This document shows, piece after piece, positions 22,080 through 33,095 of a stretch of 64,000 nucleotides of DNA. Position numbers and translations under genes: made by a program. The number at the start of each line of letters is the position of its first letter. The stretch's first letter is position 1. The notes below the pieces were generated by a model. That model searched no databases. It was not told the DNA's origin and saw only the letters and a program-made list of their open reading frames with translations. The stretch spans positions 3,500,023 to 3,564,022 of the forward strand of contig JAQFVV010000012.1 in assembly GCA_028023455.1 (NCBI GenBank). Reading direction: 5' to 3'. The stretch comes from Epiperipatus broadwayi. Lineage: Eukaryota > Onychophora > Udeonychophora > Euonychophora > Peripatidae.

Positions 22080-25000
22080 ATCTCAAGTTTATTATCTCAA
22101 AATTTATCACAAAATTTTTAAAAGAACTATTTCTCAAAATTCACTTTTCCTGCCTTTGTTCTGGAAGATTATTAATTACGTTGTGATAATTTGAACCTTT
22201 CAATACTTTGAATTTTATAAATAACTACTTTAAATTATAAAATATTGAAAATGCTTATTTGATCATTTTATGACATTCTTTATAATTTTTACTTTTAGAG
22301 AACAAGTCTGTCTTTAAAAGTAAGAAAGTTAACATTTTGTAGTCAATATAAATCAGTAATTCTCAATAATTTTTAGACCAGTACTCTAAAGCATTCTTTT
22401 ATGGTTTTAAATATTTTTAAATTTTATTCGGATTAACATTGGCCCGACACAAGATACTACAAATTTGGATGATATATTTAACATCAAAAATTATGAACCT
22501 CCAAAGCTTTCTTAATTTTCCTTCTTAATATATAATATTGTAGTCCCATTTGATAAGTATGTTAAACATCATTTTTTGTTTTAAAAAAATATTATTTTGT
22601 AGATTAAAAAATGTGTATAATTTAATTTATGAAGGAAAAACTGTAATCAATGTCAAAAGTTTTTTTTAATATAACAAAATTTAAAAATAAAAGGAATAAA
22701 AAATAAAATGAGAAAATAATTGTTAAATAAACTTTAGGTTAATCTTTGCTGTCATTTTGTACATTTTCAACACAAAAAATTCATCTATAAAAAAGTTCAT
22801 AATAACAAACTATATGGAAATTCAAAAAAAGAATAAAAATTTAACATATTTAACTGACATTTGTATAATGCTAGTAAATATAACAAACATCTTAAACATT
22901 ATAAAAAATTAAATTTAAAAGAAAGTTGAATACTAACACAACTTGAAAGATAACTTTTTGTTCAGTTATAATAATTTTTGCTAGATAGAATATTACTATT
23001 TTATAAAATTTAATATAAATCTTGAGCCTGGTGAAGGCTTATTAACTTATTGATATCAGGTTCAACACTTATTTAGCTGAAGTTGTAAGTATCAGTGATC
23101 AGGAATATGTATGATTCTTTTTTTGTTTGTTAAAATTTGCATCGCAGCAAAAAATCCTCATCAGATTAAATTTATATAAAAAATATATAAATAATTTTTA
23201 ACAATAAATGTCAATATACGTTAGTGTTCATAATTTTGTTTTATAACAAAACTTTCGATAAGAATAATAAAAATTTGTTTCACTTCAATATCATTTTGTA
23301 GTTTAATAAGATTTTTTTTTTTCTACAAAATATTCACTAACATTTTCAATACTTGTATATGGATTGATTATTCAATTTCTACTTTCAAATTAAAATCTAA
23401 ACCATTACCAAATAATTCTATGTTGAATAAAAAAATAAGTTTGAGATAAATGTTAACATTTGAGATTTTGATTTAACTAGAGTTGGATTTGTCCTTGTAA
23501 TAGTAAATTCCTTTTGTTGTTATTCTTTTTATTACTGATACCATAATGTATATTCAAAAAAATTCATAATGATATCAAAGATTTTATAAAATTCTTTTAA
23601 GTATTTACTCTATGATAGAAAATGCATTGTGATATAATAATTTTTCAAAACGTTCATTATTTTTGCACAAATATATAAACATTAATGAGATATGTTATGT
23701 AATTGATAACTTTTTAGTTTGCAACTAAATGGTGCAGAAGAAAGATGCAATGAACAGTAATAATATTTGGCGAGAATTATGTAAAGCTTTATAATGATCT
23801 ATCATATTATTAATAAACTCGATCCATTAAATAAGAAATACTTTGTAAATGGAATTATTTAATCTTCTAAAATTATTTAGTAATATGAAATCAATTTTCT
23901 AATATTTTTTAATTCTTTATTTTTTGTTCTTTTTTCCAAATTGTATATAAGCAACAACAAAGATTCATTGTGTGGTAACATAGACTCATTTTTAATTCCC
24001 ATTATTTTTAAATGTAATATATTTTTGTATGTTTTTGGACATATAATGTATCCATTTTTTAACTGCTTTTTTATTAATTGGAACCAGTTTTATTATATTG
24101 TAGTATGATTTATATAAAATTGTACAATTAATTTCAGAAATAAAGAGTAGAATTATTTTTTTATTAATTGTATAGGATTTTCCAGATTTAAAAATTAAAC
24201 ATGAGGTATTATAGAATATATATTAATCAATATTATTTTGTGTTCAAATGCATACAAATTTATTTATAAAAGTTATTATTGCTCAAATTTATCATACAAC
24301 TTTTAAAAGTAAGACAACTCATTCATATTATCTAAATAAATTTTTTTTAATAACTCAATAAATGAGAAGATTTCATGGCTTTAGTTTAAAATGTTTTTTT
24401 TTTTTTCAAAATGAGGCATGTTGATAGATGGTTAGTTTTTTGATATTTATAAAAAAATCATATTTCAAACATTTCATATGACAATGTCTGCATTTCTTCT
24501 CTGACTTTGATAAGTTGTTCTTTTATTTTTAAAAAATGGCTATAACAAATGTGAATTATAGTTTATTAATATATTATTTCATAATGATTATATTAGAAAA
24601 TATGTCACCATGTGATATTTTAAAATAAATATGTAAACATAAGTGAAACCAATTATATATTTCTTACCTGAATATAAAATAAAGTTAAGTAATACCGAGG
24701 CTAAAACAAAACTATTCTAATTTCTGATGATTTGAGTCTGGTATGCCTATAAAGATTTAATCTTTTTCACTAAAGTGGCATGTTTGCATTGTGTATCTCA
24801 AATGCATGCACGCACACAGTTATCAGATTGTGTTGGAAAATTCAGTGTAATTTTTTTAAAGAATGTAATAATATGTAAGAATTATGGGCAATCATATATA
24901 AATAAAAACTGATCTGCATTCCCATTTGTGTAATTCCCCCCTCCTCTTGCCAATTTGGAGTTTAATGCCCTTAAGAATTCCTTGAACACACCACACCCTA

Positions 25001-26780
25001 TTTTATTTTAGAGGCTAGTAGGTTTTTGTATGCTTTGAACGTTTTCCATTCAGAATCACTGGTTTATATGATTAAAATATTTAATTTAGTGCACATATTT
25101 ATCAAATTTTAATTTCATTATTAGTTATTTTTATATTAAACTTGTGCACTTATTTGTATATTTATATTTATACATTTTATATTTTCAAAAAATAACATTA
25201 TAGTCAACTGGATATAATCTGAAATAAATTCGTAATAATTAGTTGCAAACTCTATGTTTACTACGTGAGTAAAACGTATCATTCCTATTTTTTTTTTAAA
25301 ATTACTGTCTCATTTTAATCATTTACTGTTAACGTTGTGTGTAATTGAAGATATATATTTATTCTAACTATTATAGGTTTAAGTAATCCTGCTTTTCATT
25401 TTAAAAAAATGACGCTAAAATTATTAAGAACAACAAATGGCTTGCATATCAAACATGACTAACTTTTATAAAAGGCAATCTATGTGAATATTTACTGGTA
25501 ATAATATATTTGGTGTGCATCATCTTATTGGTATAGAATTATAAATATATTATAAATTTGTGATGACAAACAAATGAAATATATATATATATATTATAAT
25601 TGAAAACAACTGATATTGCCATCAGTATATGGAAAATGAAAATTGCAGTAGATTGCATTTCGAAGATTAACTGTGCTTCAATTCATTTTATATTTAAACA
25701 ATATCATTAATTGTTTATATATATATATATATTGAGAGAACTGTACAGTTAATTGAATCCAAGCTGTTTTGAAATGTAAGCATAGAAAGCTCATCACCAT
25801 TCTGACCCGTGAGGGTCATCTTCTGCTGCCATTATATCATGCTACCATAGAATGAAGTAAAAGACCAACTTATACAATTGTGGAATGTTGAATAAAAGCT
25901 GGCTGTTATTTAAGAACAAATTGCCATGTCTGAGCAGAATTTAAAATATGGACTCTTAAAATAGTGCAAGGTAAATTTTCAAGCCATCACCTAAAAGTAA
26001 ATCTAGTCTAACTAATCTCATCAAGATTTCTTTCATAACCAATTTAACTCTATGTAAAATGTAATTTGCTCTTAAATTATTTCTATAAATCTAATTTTCT
26101 TTCATATGCTCTAACTTTCTTTAATTTTGGTGCGGTCATTTATTTATTACTTGATTTTATATGTGTGTTTTTATTATTAATATGCCAATCTCATGCAATC
26201 TTATGAGTTGAATTTCTAAAATCTTTTCTTTCTTTTTAAGTAAACCTCCATGAATTAATGTCCCCTTACAATATAATGCATTATTAATTAATACACTCAC
26301 CAGATTGTTTTTTAAATCAACATTCTATTTATGTTTTAGTATAAAAATATATTTGTTTAACTCTGGATTTTCTACCCGGGGTGAATCTAGAACTCAAGCT
26401 AATTAACGCCCTGAAATCTTATAAAATATTATTTATTAAATTCTGAAAGAGTGACTTATTAATTGTTTTCGATATATAACTGCTAGTTATTTTATTTTTT
26501 CTATACTCTTAAAATAGCATCTGCTTAAATATTCTCAGTTGTTATAAAAGCCACAAAGGTGGCATTGAATTATTCTAAATATCAAAAAAAGGAGGGGGGG
26601 GGTCAAATCTAAATGTATATTTTAGTAAATGAAATATAAATGTCTATATATATATTATAAGTGCATACAGTAGTATTTGTCTAAATTATAGTACTCAAAC
26701 AATGGTTATTTATTTTAAAGCAGTAAATCATATTTCATATCGTTAGTGACATTCATTCGTACTGCATTACTGACATTCGG
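22080..26780. other. No gene or classified element seen
   Basis: Long A+T-rich stretch with no recognisable coding motif on either strand. Short TA runs (25579-25593, 25717-25732) and a homopolymer G run (26594-26601) occur. The block around 25795-25830 is less AT-rich and may be a SINE trace, but I cannot place it. Confidence 0.45.
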
Positions 26781-26980
26781 CTCATCTTCATGATTATATA
26801 TATGTGCTTCTTAATCTGGGTGTTGCAACAAGTTTGAACCCATTGATTTCTTCTCAAGCCTTGTCCTGAGGATAGTTAATCTTTCCAGGACCATTTATTT
26901 TGTATAAAAAGGCCTCTGGTGGTGATTCTCATAAGTCTGGCACATGCTATGCCTATCCACTTTCTTCGTAAACAAGGCCT

Positions 26981-27007
26981 GCATGTCGTTGAACTTCCAC
27001 GACATGC
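26981..27007. repeat. Small perfect hairpin in a GC-richer patch
   Basis: gcatgtcgt and acgacatgc flank a 9-base loop. It lies in a patch (26780-27110) less AT-rich than its surroundings and ending in a run of ten G. Function unknown; it may be part of an old repeat. Confidence 0.4.
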
Positions 27008-27869
27008 CTTATTCACTTTTCTCTAAACACTGCCCAAGAAGGGGGGGGGGCTTAGACTTCATTTTCATCTAGAAGCATACCCTTTTCTTCTTAGTTATTT
27101 GCCATTATATTAGTACCACCAAACTTTGTATTATTATTATTATTCCTTTTGCTTATGACCTAATTTTAGTGCTGTAACAATATTAAAATTGCACTCTGCT
27201 CAAAAATTTATACAAATGCCAACTATTACTAGTGTTATTAATTAAATTTATTTCAATCTTATACAATTCCACTATCGTAACTTATTTCTGTATTTAAGAG
27301 TATCTTTATGCCTTGGGGCAAATAAGCATATTTCTTATCAGCGCTAATTAAAAGAATTTTCATTAAGTATTGTATCATATAATCAAATATGTTTTCAAAT
27401 GTATTTTATTTACTCTAATGGCATGAAAATGGTTTATATTATATCTGTAATGAAGCTCAGAATGCTCCCCAAAATAATGCTAGTCACCATGTTTCAGAGC
27501 CATAATCCAAAGCTTTAACAGCAATTTTATGTGAATTCTTTCTAATAATCGATTGGCATCTTAATATTGAACCCACCAAAGATGTGTGCTTATTTATAAT
27601 ATATTATTTAGCTAATAAAGAGCATATGAGTAATAATAGTGTGAATTACAATATATAATTATTTATCATTTGGTAGGCCACTTGCTCATTTATGCACATA
27701 CTAATGTATACAATTAAGTCATAATGTATAATTTGTCATTATATTAAACTATATTTTTATTATCCAACTTGAGTAGTTTGAATTCTTCTTTTTCTTCACT
27801 TCCACACATATAGCTATCTTCCAAACATACAGCCATGCTTATATATATTTTAGTTTAGTCATAGTATTA

Positions 27870-28105
27870 GATGTCTCATTGTCTTCTCCACTTTGCTAGT
27901 GGGATGGATTAAGAATTAATTCTCATGTGCCATCATTGTTATGTTATCCATTAGGTATTTGATCTGGAGCTTAGAGAGTGAGTTCTAATTCAGACTGGAC
28001 CCTGACCTAAATCTCAGGATTGGCTGGGTTTGAAGTACATTTTGTGAGTTCCAGCTCATGTTAGATGGATATACATTTTGATCGGTACAATATGAAATAA
28101 AAGTA
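27870..28105 (+). repeat. Dispersed SINE-like repeat, copy 2
   Basis: Colinear with 12290-12509: gctagtgggatgga, agaattaattctc, gcttagagagtgagttctaa and a terminal gatcggtacaatatgaa. The segment gagttctaattcag may be a decayed B box. The third locus at 28840-28857 shares only the terminal block. Confidence 0.5.
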
Positions 28106-28853
28106 ATGCTTAATATGCATGTGCATGTGTGGGTTAAAATTCAGACCACTTCATTCAAGGATATTTATATAAAAATAGAGAGGGGATTTCCATAGGTAAA
28201 GTGAATCAACATTATTCTTAGTTTTTCTTCTAGTATTGTAATGCTGGGGGTAATAAAAATGTATTTTTATTCATGTATATAAATGGTGATGGTTTATTTG
28301 GGAAAAATAAATATTTGTTTTTAAATTATTTCATTATGAGGGTCTCATTTATTTCTCTCTCTCTCCAACAACACTATATACACTTTCCAATCATGGGATA
28401 GTCCACCAGTTACCTGAGATAAAGAGATGATTGAGCTGAGCCCATGGAATATGACTTTATTTGGTTATTAAAAGTGTGTCATGCTAAGATCTTTGTTTAC
28501 TTATTTGTTTCATATGTTTTGTTGGTATCTGTATATCCTTTCAGGAGGATTTTAATCTTTTTGAAAGTGGTGCATAAAGGCCAGGTTTAAATCCTGTCTT
28601 TTAAAGGTATGAGACGGTCAACATCCTGATATCCATAAGCATGGTAATAGAGTTTTGGTACAGGAGAGATCAAAAAATATAACCAGATTTGATTTGATTT
28701 CTCTCATTTAAAAATTCAATTAATTAACTTTAAGTCATTAAGTTTAGAGTTTATTATTGAGTTTATATGGATGCTGTACTCTCATGCATGACAGCAACTT
28801 CATATTTGGTTCTGTGTGCATGGTAAGAATCTGCAGGGTAGATATTGACTGGT

Positions 28854-28856
28854 ACA

Positions 28857-28891
<35 letters not shown>

Positions 28892-28945
28892 GAATATATA
28901 TATATATGTGTGTGTGTGTGTGTTGAAGCTATATATATATATAAT
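28854..28945. repeat. (TA)n/(TG)n microsatellite
   Basis: Alternating TA and TG runs repeated in three blocks. Open frames across it encode Ile-Tyr and Val-Cys repeats and are not genes. It abuts the left end of PLE-B. Confidence 0.9.
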
Positions 28946-30575
28946 TAAAATTAGCCAAATCCAAAACTCAAACAGACTAGCCAAGAAAAATTAAAATCAA
29001 AAATACAACCAAAGGTTTCACTGCTACAAGAAGACTTCTCAAGTATAAAGAACTACAAAACAACACGATATTTATATTAAACATTATCCACAAATTCATT
29101 TATTTCTCATCCACCCTTAATATTAAAAGAACTTTTAAATAAATTAATTCCTTCAGAATAATAAATTTTCCATAATAAAGATTCGTTAATTCTTTGTTTT
29201 ATTTCATTTCTCTCAAAGAAGACAACTTTAGTTTCATCAAAATTAGTAATGTGTTCTGTATCTTTTTTATGGACATACAAAGCAGAACTAAGATATTGAT
29301 TTCTAACCCTACTTTTATGAACCTTTATTCTTTCATTTAAACTCAAACTACTCTAACTTATGTAAACTTTCTTATAAAAACAAAGAATAAAAGACCCTAC
29401 ACCAGAAATAATCCTCCTATCAAAAATTTCCTTTGTATTATTTAATAAATTATTCAAAGTAATGCCCCTTTTCCAAGCAATTTTCTTATTTCCAAACAAA
29501 TTGCTATTCTTACATACAATTTTATAAGAAGGCAATTTAAATGGCAAAGAAATAAAATCATATTTTTCTTTATCCTTTACATTCTTACAAATATTACTAT
29601 TAAATAAAATATTTTTAAGAAATTTACCAGAGTAGCCAACATAAAATTGACCTTTCTGAAACAAAGTTCCCCCATTAGAATTATTTAATTTATTATTCCT
29701 TACTTTATGAGATACAGACTGATAGCTATCAGGTTTAATTATAGACCTTAATTCTTTACTTTTAACAAAATTACTGCATACTAAACAATTAGACTATATT
29801 TCTAATAACCAAACAAATTTTAACTTAACAAAATTTAAAAATTTTAACTTAAGAAAATCTAACCTCTCTCCTTCTACCACACATCTTATAGAAGGATCAA
29901 AACAATCAAACACATTTACAAATTCCTTCAATTTATCATTCTCAACTACAAACAAATACTCATCCACATATCTAACAAATAACTTTGATTAATTAATTAA
30001 TAATTAATATAAACTGAACAAACTAAAAAAGAAATAATATAAACTGTTATCCACCCTTTCTTAATTTTATAAAATTACCTTTATAAGTAAAGTACATAGA
30101 ATCCTCTAATAATAAAAGCAAATGTTTGATTACTTTAATTTTATTTTTTGATAAATATCCTTGCTTAACCAACATATTGATACATATTTTCAATATCTAA
30201 ACTGCCAAATACTCAATTACTTTCCATTTTAAAATTATTAATCTTATCAAAAGCTTCAAAAGAAGAAGAAATTGTGTAATGACCAAAATCAATAAATTGT
30301 TTTAAAAAATTATTCAAAAATCTAGAAACACCCTTTACAACACTACTTGTAAAATCAAAAATAAATCTTCAAGGAAAACCATCTTTATGAGTCCTAATAT
30401 TTACAAACATCTTAGCTGGTATGAAATCATTTGGATAACATTTTAAATAATCTACTCTATTTATCATTTTCTTCATAATATCTATCAACTTTCTTTTAAT
30501 CACATTAACTGGATCTTTATTTGAAAACATATATTTACCATTATTTAATTCATCTGCTTGTAATAGTGAATCCTT
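28942..30575 (-). pseudogene. PLE-B, 3' part: reverse transcriptase core, GIY-YIG endonuclease and 3' UTR
   Basis: Minus-strand frames contain, from right to left: ELNNGKYMFSNKDPVN near 30540, CYPNDF and PAKMFVN near 30430, then FGSLDIENMY (motif A, about 30175-30210), RYVDEYLFVV (motif C at about 29955-29980, Glu in place of the second catalytic Asp), then a long frame (29353-29664) with YDFISLPFKLPSY and CFYKKVYI. After one stop, SLNERIKVHKSRV and ALYVHKKDTEHI (29107-29346) are the middle of a GIY-YIG nuclease. The 3' untranslated end (28942-29010) matches the 5' start of the plus-strand block at 30583, i.e. the LTR-like repeat. Stops and the YVDE change make it inactive. Confidence 0.85.
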
Positions 30576-31307
30576 TATTTGTGTTTTTGATTTTTTTTTC
30601 TTGGCTTGTCTGGTGGAGTTTTGGATTTGGGAAAATTTTAATTATGTATTAACTAGTCTAGCTTTATGCTTGTAATGTTTACATTTTGATGAGATTCTTT
30701 GCATTTAAGGGTAGTTTTGCTGATATAATGTAAAGATTTATGTTTTAATTTCTATATATATATATATATATATATTTGTATTTATTTATATATATTAATT
30801 TTGTTGCATGAGTGTTGTTGAAGGAGTATATGTTTGTGTTTATTTAGTTATATATACGTGTGTGTGTTTTTTAAAAATTTAGTCGAGTATTTGTTATTTG
30901 TAGTTGATCTTTAGTATGGATTTGTGGGGTTTAGTTTTTAAGAATTTTCCATTGAATGATATTTGGAGGATTAAAAAGTTATCTAGATTGAGTGATAGGA
31001 TAGAAATCTTTAAGATGGCAGGTTTATTTTCTTAAAAAATGTAGGGAATTTAATGTATTTTGTAGAAGTTGTATTATTAATTTTATGAAGAATAAAAAGT
31101 GGCTTAAAAGTAGGAATTTGGTTCTTAATTTACAAACATATATTTCGAATAGCTTTTGAAAGAAAATTTTATTAAATTTTACAAATTTATTTATGATTAT
31201 AACTATATAGGGAATTTGAACTCAGACTTTAAAGCACCCATCAACTATCCACACTATCTGTTTAAACCGATACATATGACACACACATGTAGAAAAGATA
31301 AATAATC

Positions 31308-31351
31308 AACAATATACATATTTCATGCTAAACCAGCACTCATCAGTTGGT
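31308..31351 (-). ncRNA. Hammerhead ribozyme in the inverted copy
   Basis: Minus strand: ACCAA, CTGATGA (31346-31340), stem II GTGCT-GGTTT-AGCAT, GAAA (31324-31321), stem III ATATGTAT with a two-base loop, unpaired A, then TTGTT. Stem I carries one C.U mismatch against the ideal TTGGT; all core bases are intact. Expected cleavage follows an ATA triplet. It lies opposite the direct copy at 31695-31738, so a full-length transcript would contain complementary ribozyme strands that could pair with each other. Confidence 0.78.
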
Positions 31352-31632
31352 TCAGATTACCATCTCCCACACATAGATATAAGCAGTACTCAGTTTATAT
31401 TAAGACAGCAAATCTTCACACTTTAATGGGCAGGCTTCAATCTACTACAACCTCAATTTTTCAGCCACCCATATCATTAAAAATCTGATAACAGAAATCC
31501 AAATCCCATGCTGATGCCAATATTATCACCATCATCAGATTTTCAATGATACGAATGGCTGAAAAGTTGGAGGTTGTAGTAGATTGAAATCTGTGTGTGA
31601 AGATTTGCTATCTTAATATAAATTGACTACTG

Positions 31633-31633
<1 letters not shown>

Positions 31634-31678
<45 letters not shown>
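31634..31678. repeat. (TA)n(TG)n microsatellite inside the hammerhead element
   Basis: About 25 bases of TA followed by about 18 of TG, directly upstream of gggagatggtaatctgg. Other copies carry a shorter TA or TG run at the same place, so the tract is an expansion of an element-internal sequence. Confidence 0.9.
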
Positions 31679-31694
31679 GGAGATGGTAATCTGG

Positions 31695-31738
31695 ACCAAC
31701 TGATGAGTGCTGGTTTAGCATGAAATACATATATTGGT
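31695..31738 (+). ncRNA. Type-I hammerhead ribozyme, best-preserved copy
   Basis: ACCAA (31695-31699) pairs with TTGGT (31734-31738) as stem I. CTGATGA is at 31700-31706; stem II GTGCT (31707-31711) pairs with AGCAT (31717-31721) around loop GGTTT; GAAA is at 31722-31725; stem III is three base pairs (ATA/TAT) around a CA loop; the unpaired H17 is A at 31733 and cleavage would follow it. Every conserved core base is present. The very short stem III suggests activity mainly as a dimeric hammerhead, which the tandem arrangement would supply. Confidence 0.85.
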
Positions 31739-32170
31739 GATTATTTATCTTTTCTACATGTGTGTGGTCATGGGTATCGGTTGTATGAGATAGTGTGGAT
31801 AGTTGGTGGGTGCTTGAAAGTCTGAGTTCGAATCCCCTATATTTACAATTAAGCTCCAGGTTTGTGAAGAGTGCCTGAATTTCAAATATTTACATATAAG
31901 CTTGTATCCTGCCCATCCCTCTTTTATGTATTTAAATGAATAAGGTCCTATACATGAGGGGTCTGAGCGACTTTAGGTCAACATGGGCTTGACAATAATG
32001 TTGATATCAGCATGGGATTTGGATTTCCATCATCAGATTTTCAATGATATGGATGGCTGAAAAGTTGGAGGTTGTAGTAGATTGAAGCCTGTCCATTAAA
32101 GTGTGAAGATTTGCTATCTTAATATAAACTGAGTACTGATTACATATATGTGTGGGAGATGGTAATCTGG

Positions 32171-32214
32171 ACCAACTGATGAGTGCTGATTTAGCATGAA
32201 ATACTAGTATTGGT
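32171..32214 (+). ncRNA. Hammerhead ribozyme of the second tandem unit
   Basis: ACCAA (32171-32175), CTGATGA (32176-32182), stem II GTGCT/AGCAT around GATTT, GAAA (32198-32201) and TTGGT (32210-32214). Stem III has changed to A-U plus U.G around a four-base loop, with GTA as cleavage triplet. Core bases are intact, but stem III is weaker than in the upstream copy. Cleavage here and at 31733 would release an RNA of about 476 nucleotides. Confidence 0.75.
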
Positions 32215-33095
32215 GATTATTTATTTTTTCTACATTTTTGTGGTCAAGTGTATAGGTTGTATGAGATAGTGCGGATAGTTGGTGGGTGTTTGAAAGTCTG
32301 AGTTCAAATCCATTATATTTACAATTAAGCTCCAGGTTTGTGAAGAGTGCCTGGTTTTCAAATATTTATGAATATAACAGAAATAGGTATTGTTCAGACA
32401 GGAGACAAGATTTTAATTATTCGATTTTAAATTTTTTCATGAGGCAGTTTAGACAAAATAAGTCAAATTTCTATTGTAGAAAGTATGAAAGAAAATTAAA
32501 ATGGTTGTTTGAAAAAACGAATAAAATTTATTGTAGTAACAGGGGATATGAAGGTAATGTTTCTTTTATTAAAGTTGTTAATCTTTCTGATATTAAGTTA
32601 AATGATAGAGAATTAGAGAATCTTGGTAAAGGCCCTAATTTTGTTCCATTTTATTCAAAGCATATAATTTTTGATAGAATTTTGTCTATTGAATCTAGTA
32701 ATTTGAGTGATGAGCAGAAAGTTGGCATTCTATTGGTTTTAAATAAAAGCTTAAAAAGGAAAGAAAAAATTATTGTTAATTCTGCTGAGGTTAGACATCT
32801 TAAGGATAGGTTAATTGGTAATGATGTGATCATTTCTTGTGAAGACAAAGCTGGTCCGTTTGTCTTTATGAAAGGAAATGAGTTCAGGTAGCAAATGGAT
32901 AAAGAATTAAATAATGGTAAATATATGCTTTTTAGATAAAGATCCAGTTAATGTGATTAAAAGAAAGTTGATAAATATTATGAAGAAAATGGTACATTTA
33001 ATTTTTTTTAATAGAGTACATTATTTAAAATGTTATCCAAATGATTTCATATCAGCTAAGATGTTTGTGAATGTTAACACTCAAAGATAGTTTAG

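Larger units (their letters stand above)
31204..32363 (+). mobile_element. Hammerhead SINE-like element, foldback plus tandem, 15-bp target duplication
   Basis: Inserted in PLE-B between atttatgattataac (31189-31203) and atttatgaatataac (32364-32378), a 15-bp duplication with one mismatch. It comprises an inverted partial copy (31204 to about 31527), a full direct unit (about 31531-32028) and a second, 3'-terminated direct unit (32029-32363); the unit period is 498 bp. Each unit carries a ribozyme core, then about 100 bp later a B-box-like gagttcgaatcc (31828-31839), then the 3' end ...gtgcctggttttcaaat. A (TA)n(TG)n tract (31634-31678) precedes the second ribozyme. The design recalls Smalpha-type hammerhead SINEs of schistosomes and animal retrozymes. 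Confidence 0.85.
30583..33095 (+). pseudogene. PLE-B, inverted 5' part, interrupted by a hammerhead element
   Basis: Starts with the LTR-like repeat (30583-30640, colinear with the reverse complement of 28942-29010). It then encodes the PLE N-terminus: WRIKKLSRLSDRIEIFKMAG and KKCREFNVF (30960-31060). After the insertion at 31204-32363 the frame resumes (32380-32888) with VVNLSDIKLNDRELENLGKG and NFVPF, the conserved PLE NLS/KG-NFVP block, then CEDKAGPFV. It ends near 33095 in the same CYPNDF..AKMFVN segment found at the start of the minus-strand part, an overlap of about 190 bp. The head-to-head arrangement suits a 5'-inversion insertion. Confidence 0.82.

Noticed and set aside
24724-24735. 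CTGATGA as a further hammerhead core
   Set aside because: No GAAA box or pairing stems follow at suitable distance. The same applies to the occurrences near 12181, 2719 (minus), 17931 (minus) and 18200 (minus).
28757-28984. Open frames with Ile-Tyr and Val-Cys repeats on both strands
   Set aside because: They are translations of the TA/TG microsatellite.
31531-31545. TCATCAG in the unit start as a minus-strand hammerhead
   Set aside because: The minus strand reads CTGATGATGG without stem II or GAAA. It only marks the start of the repeat unit.
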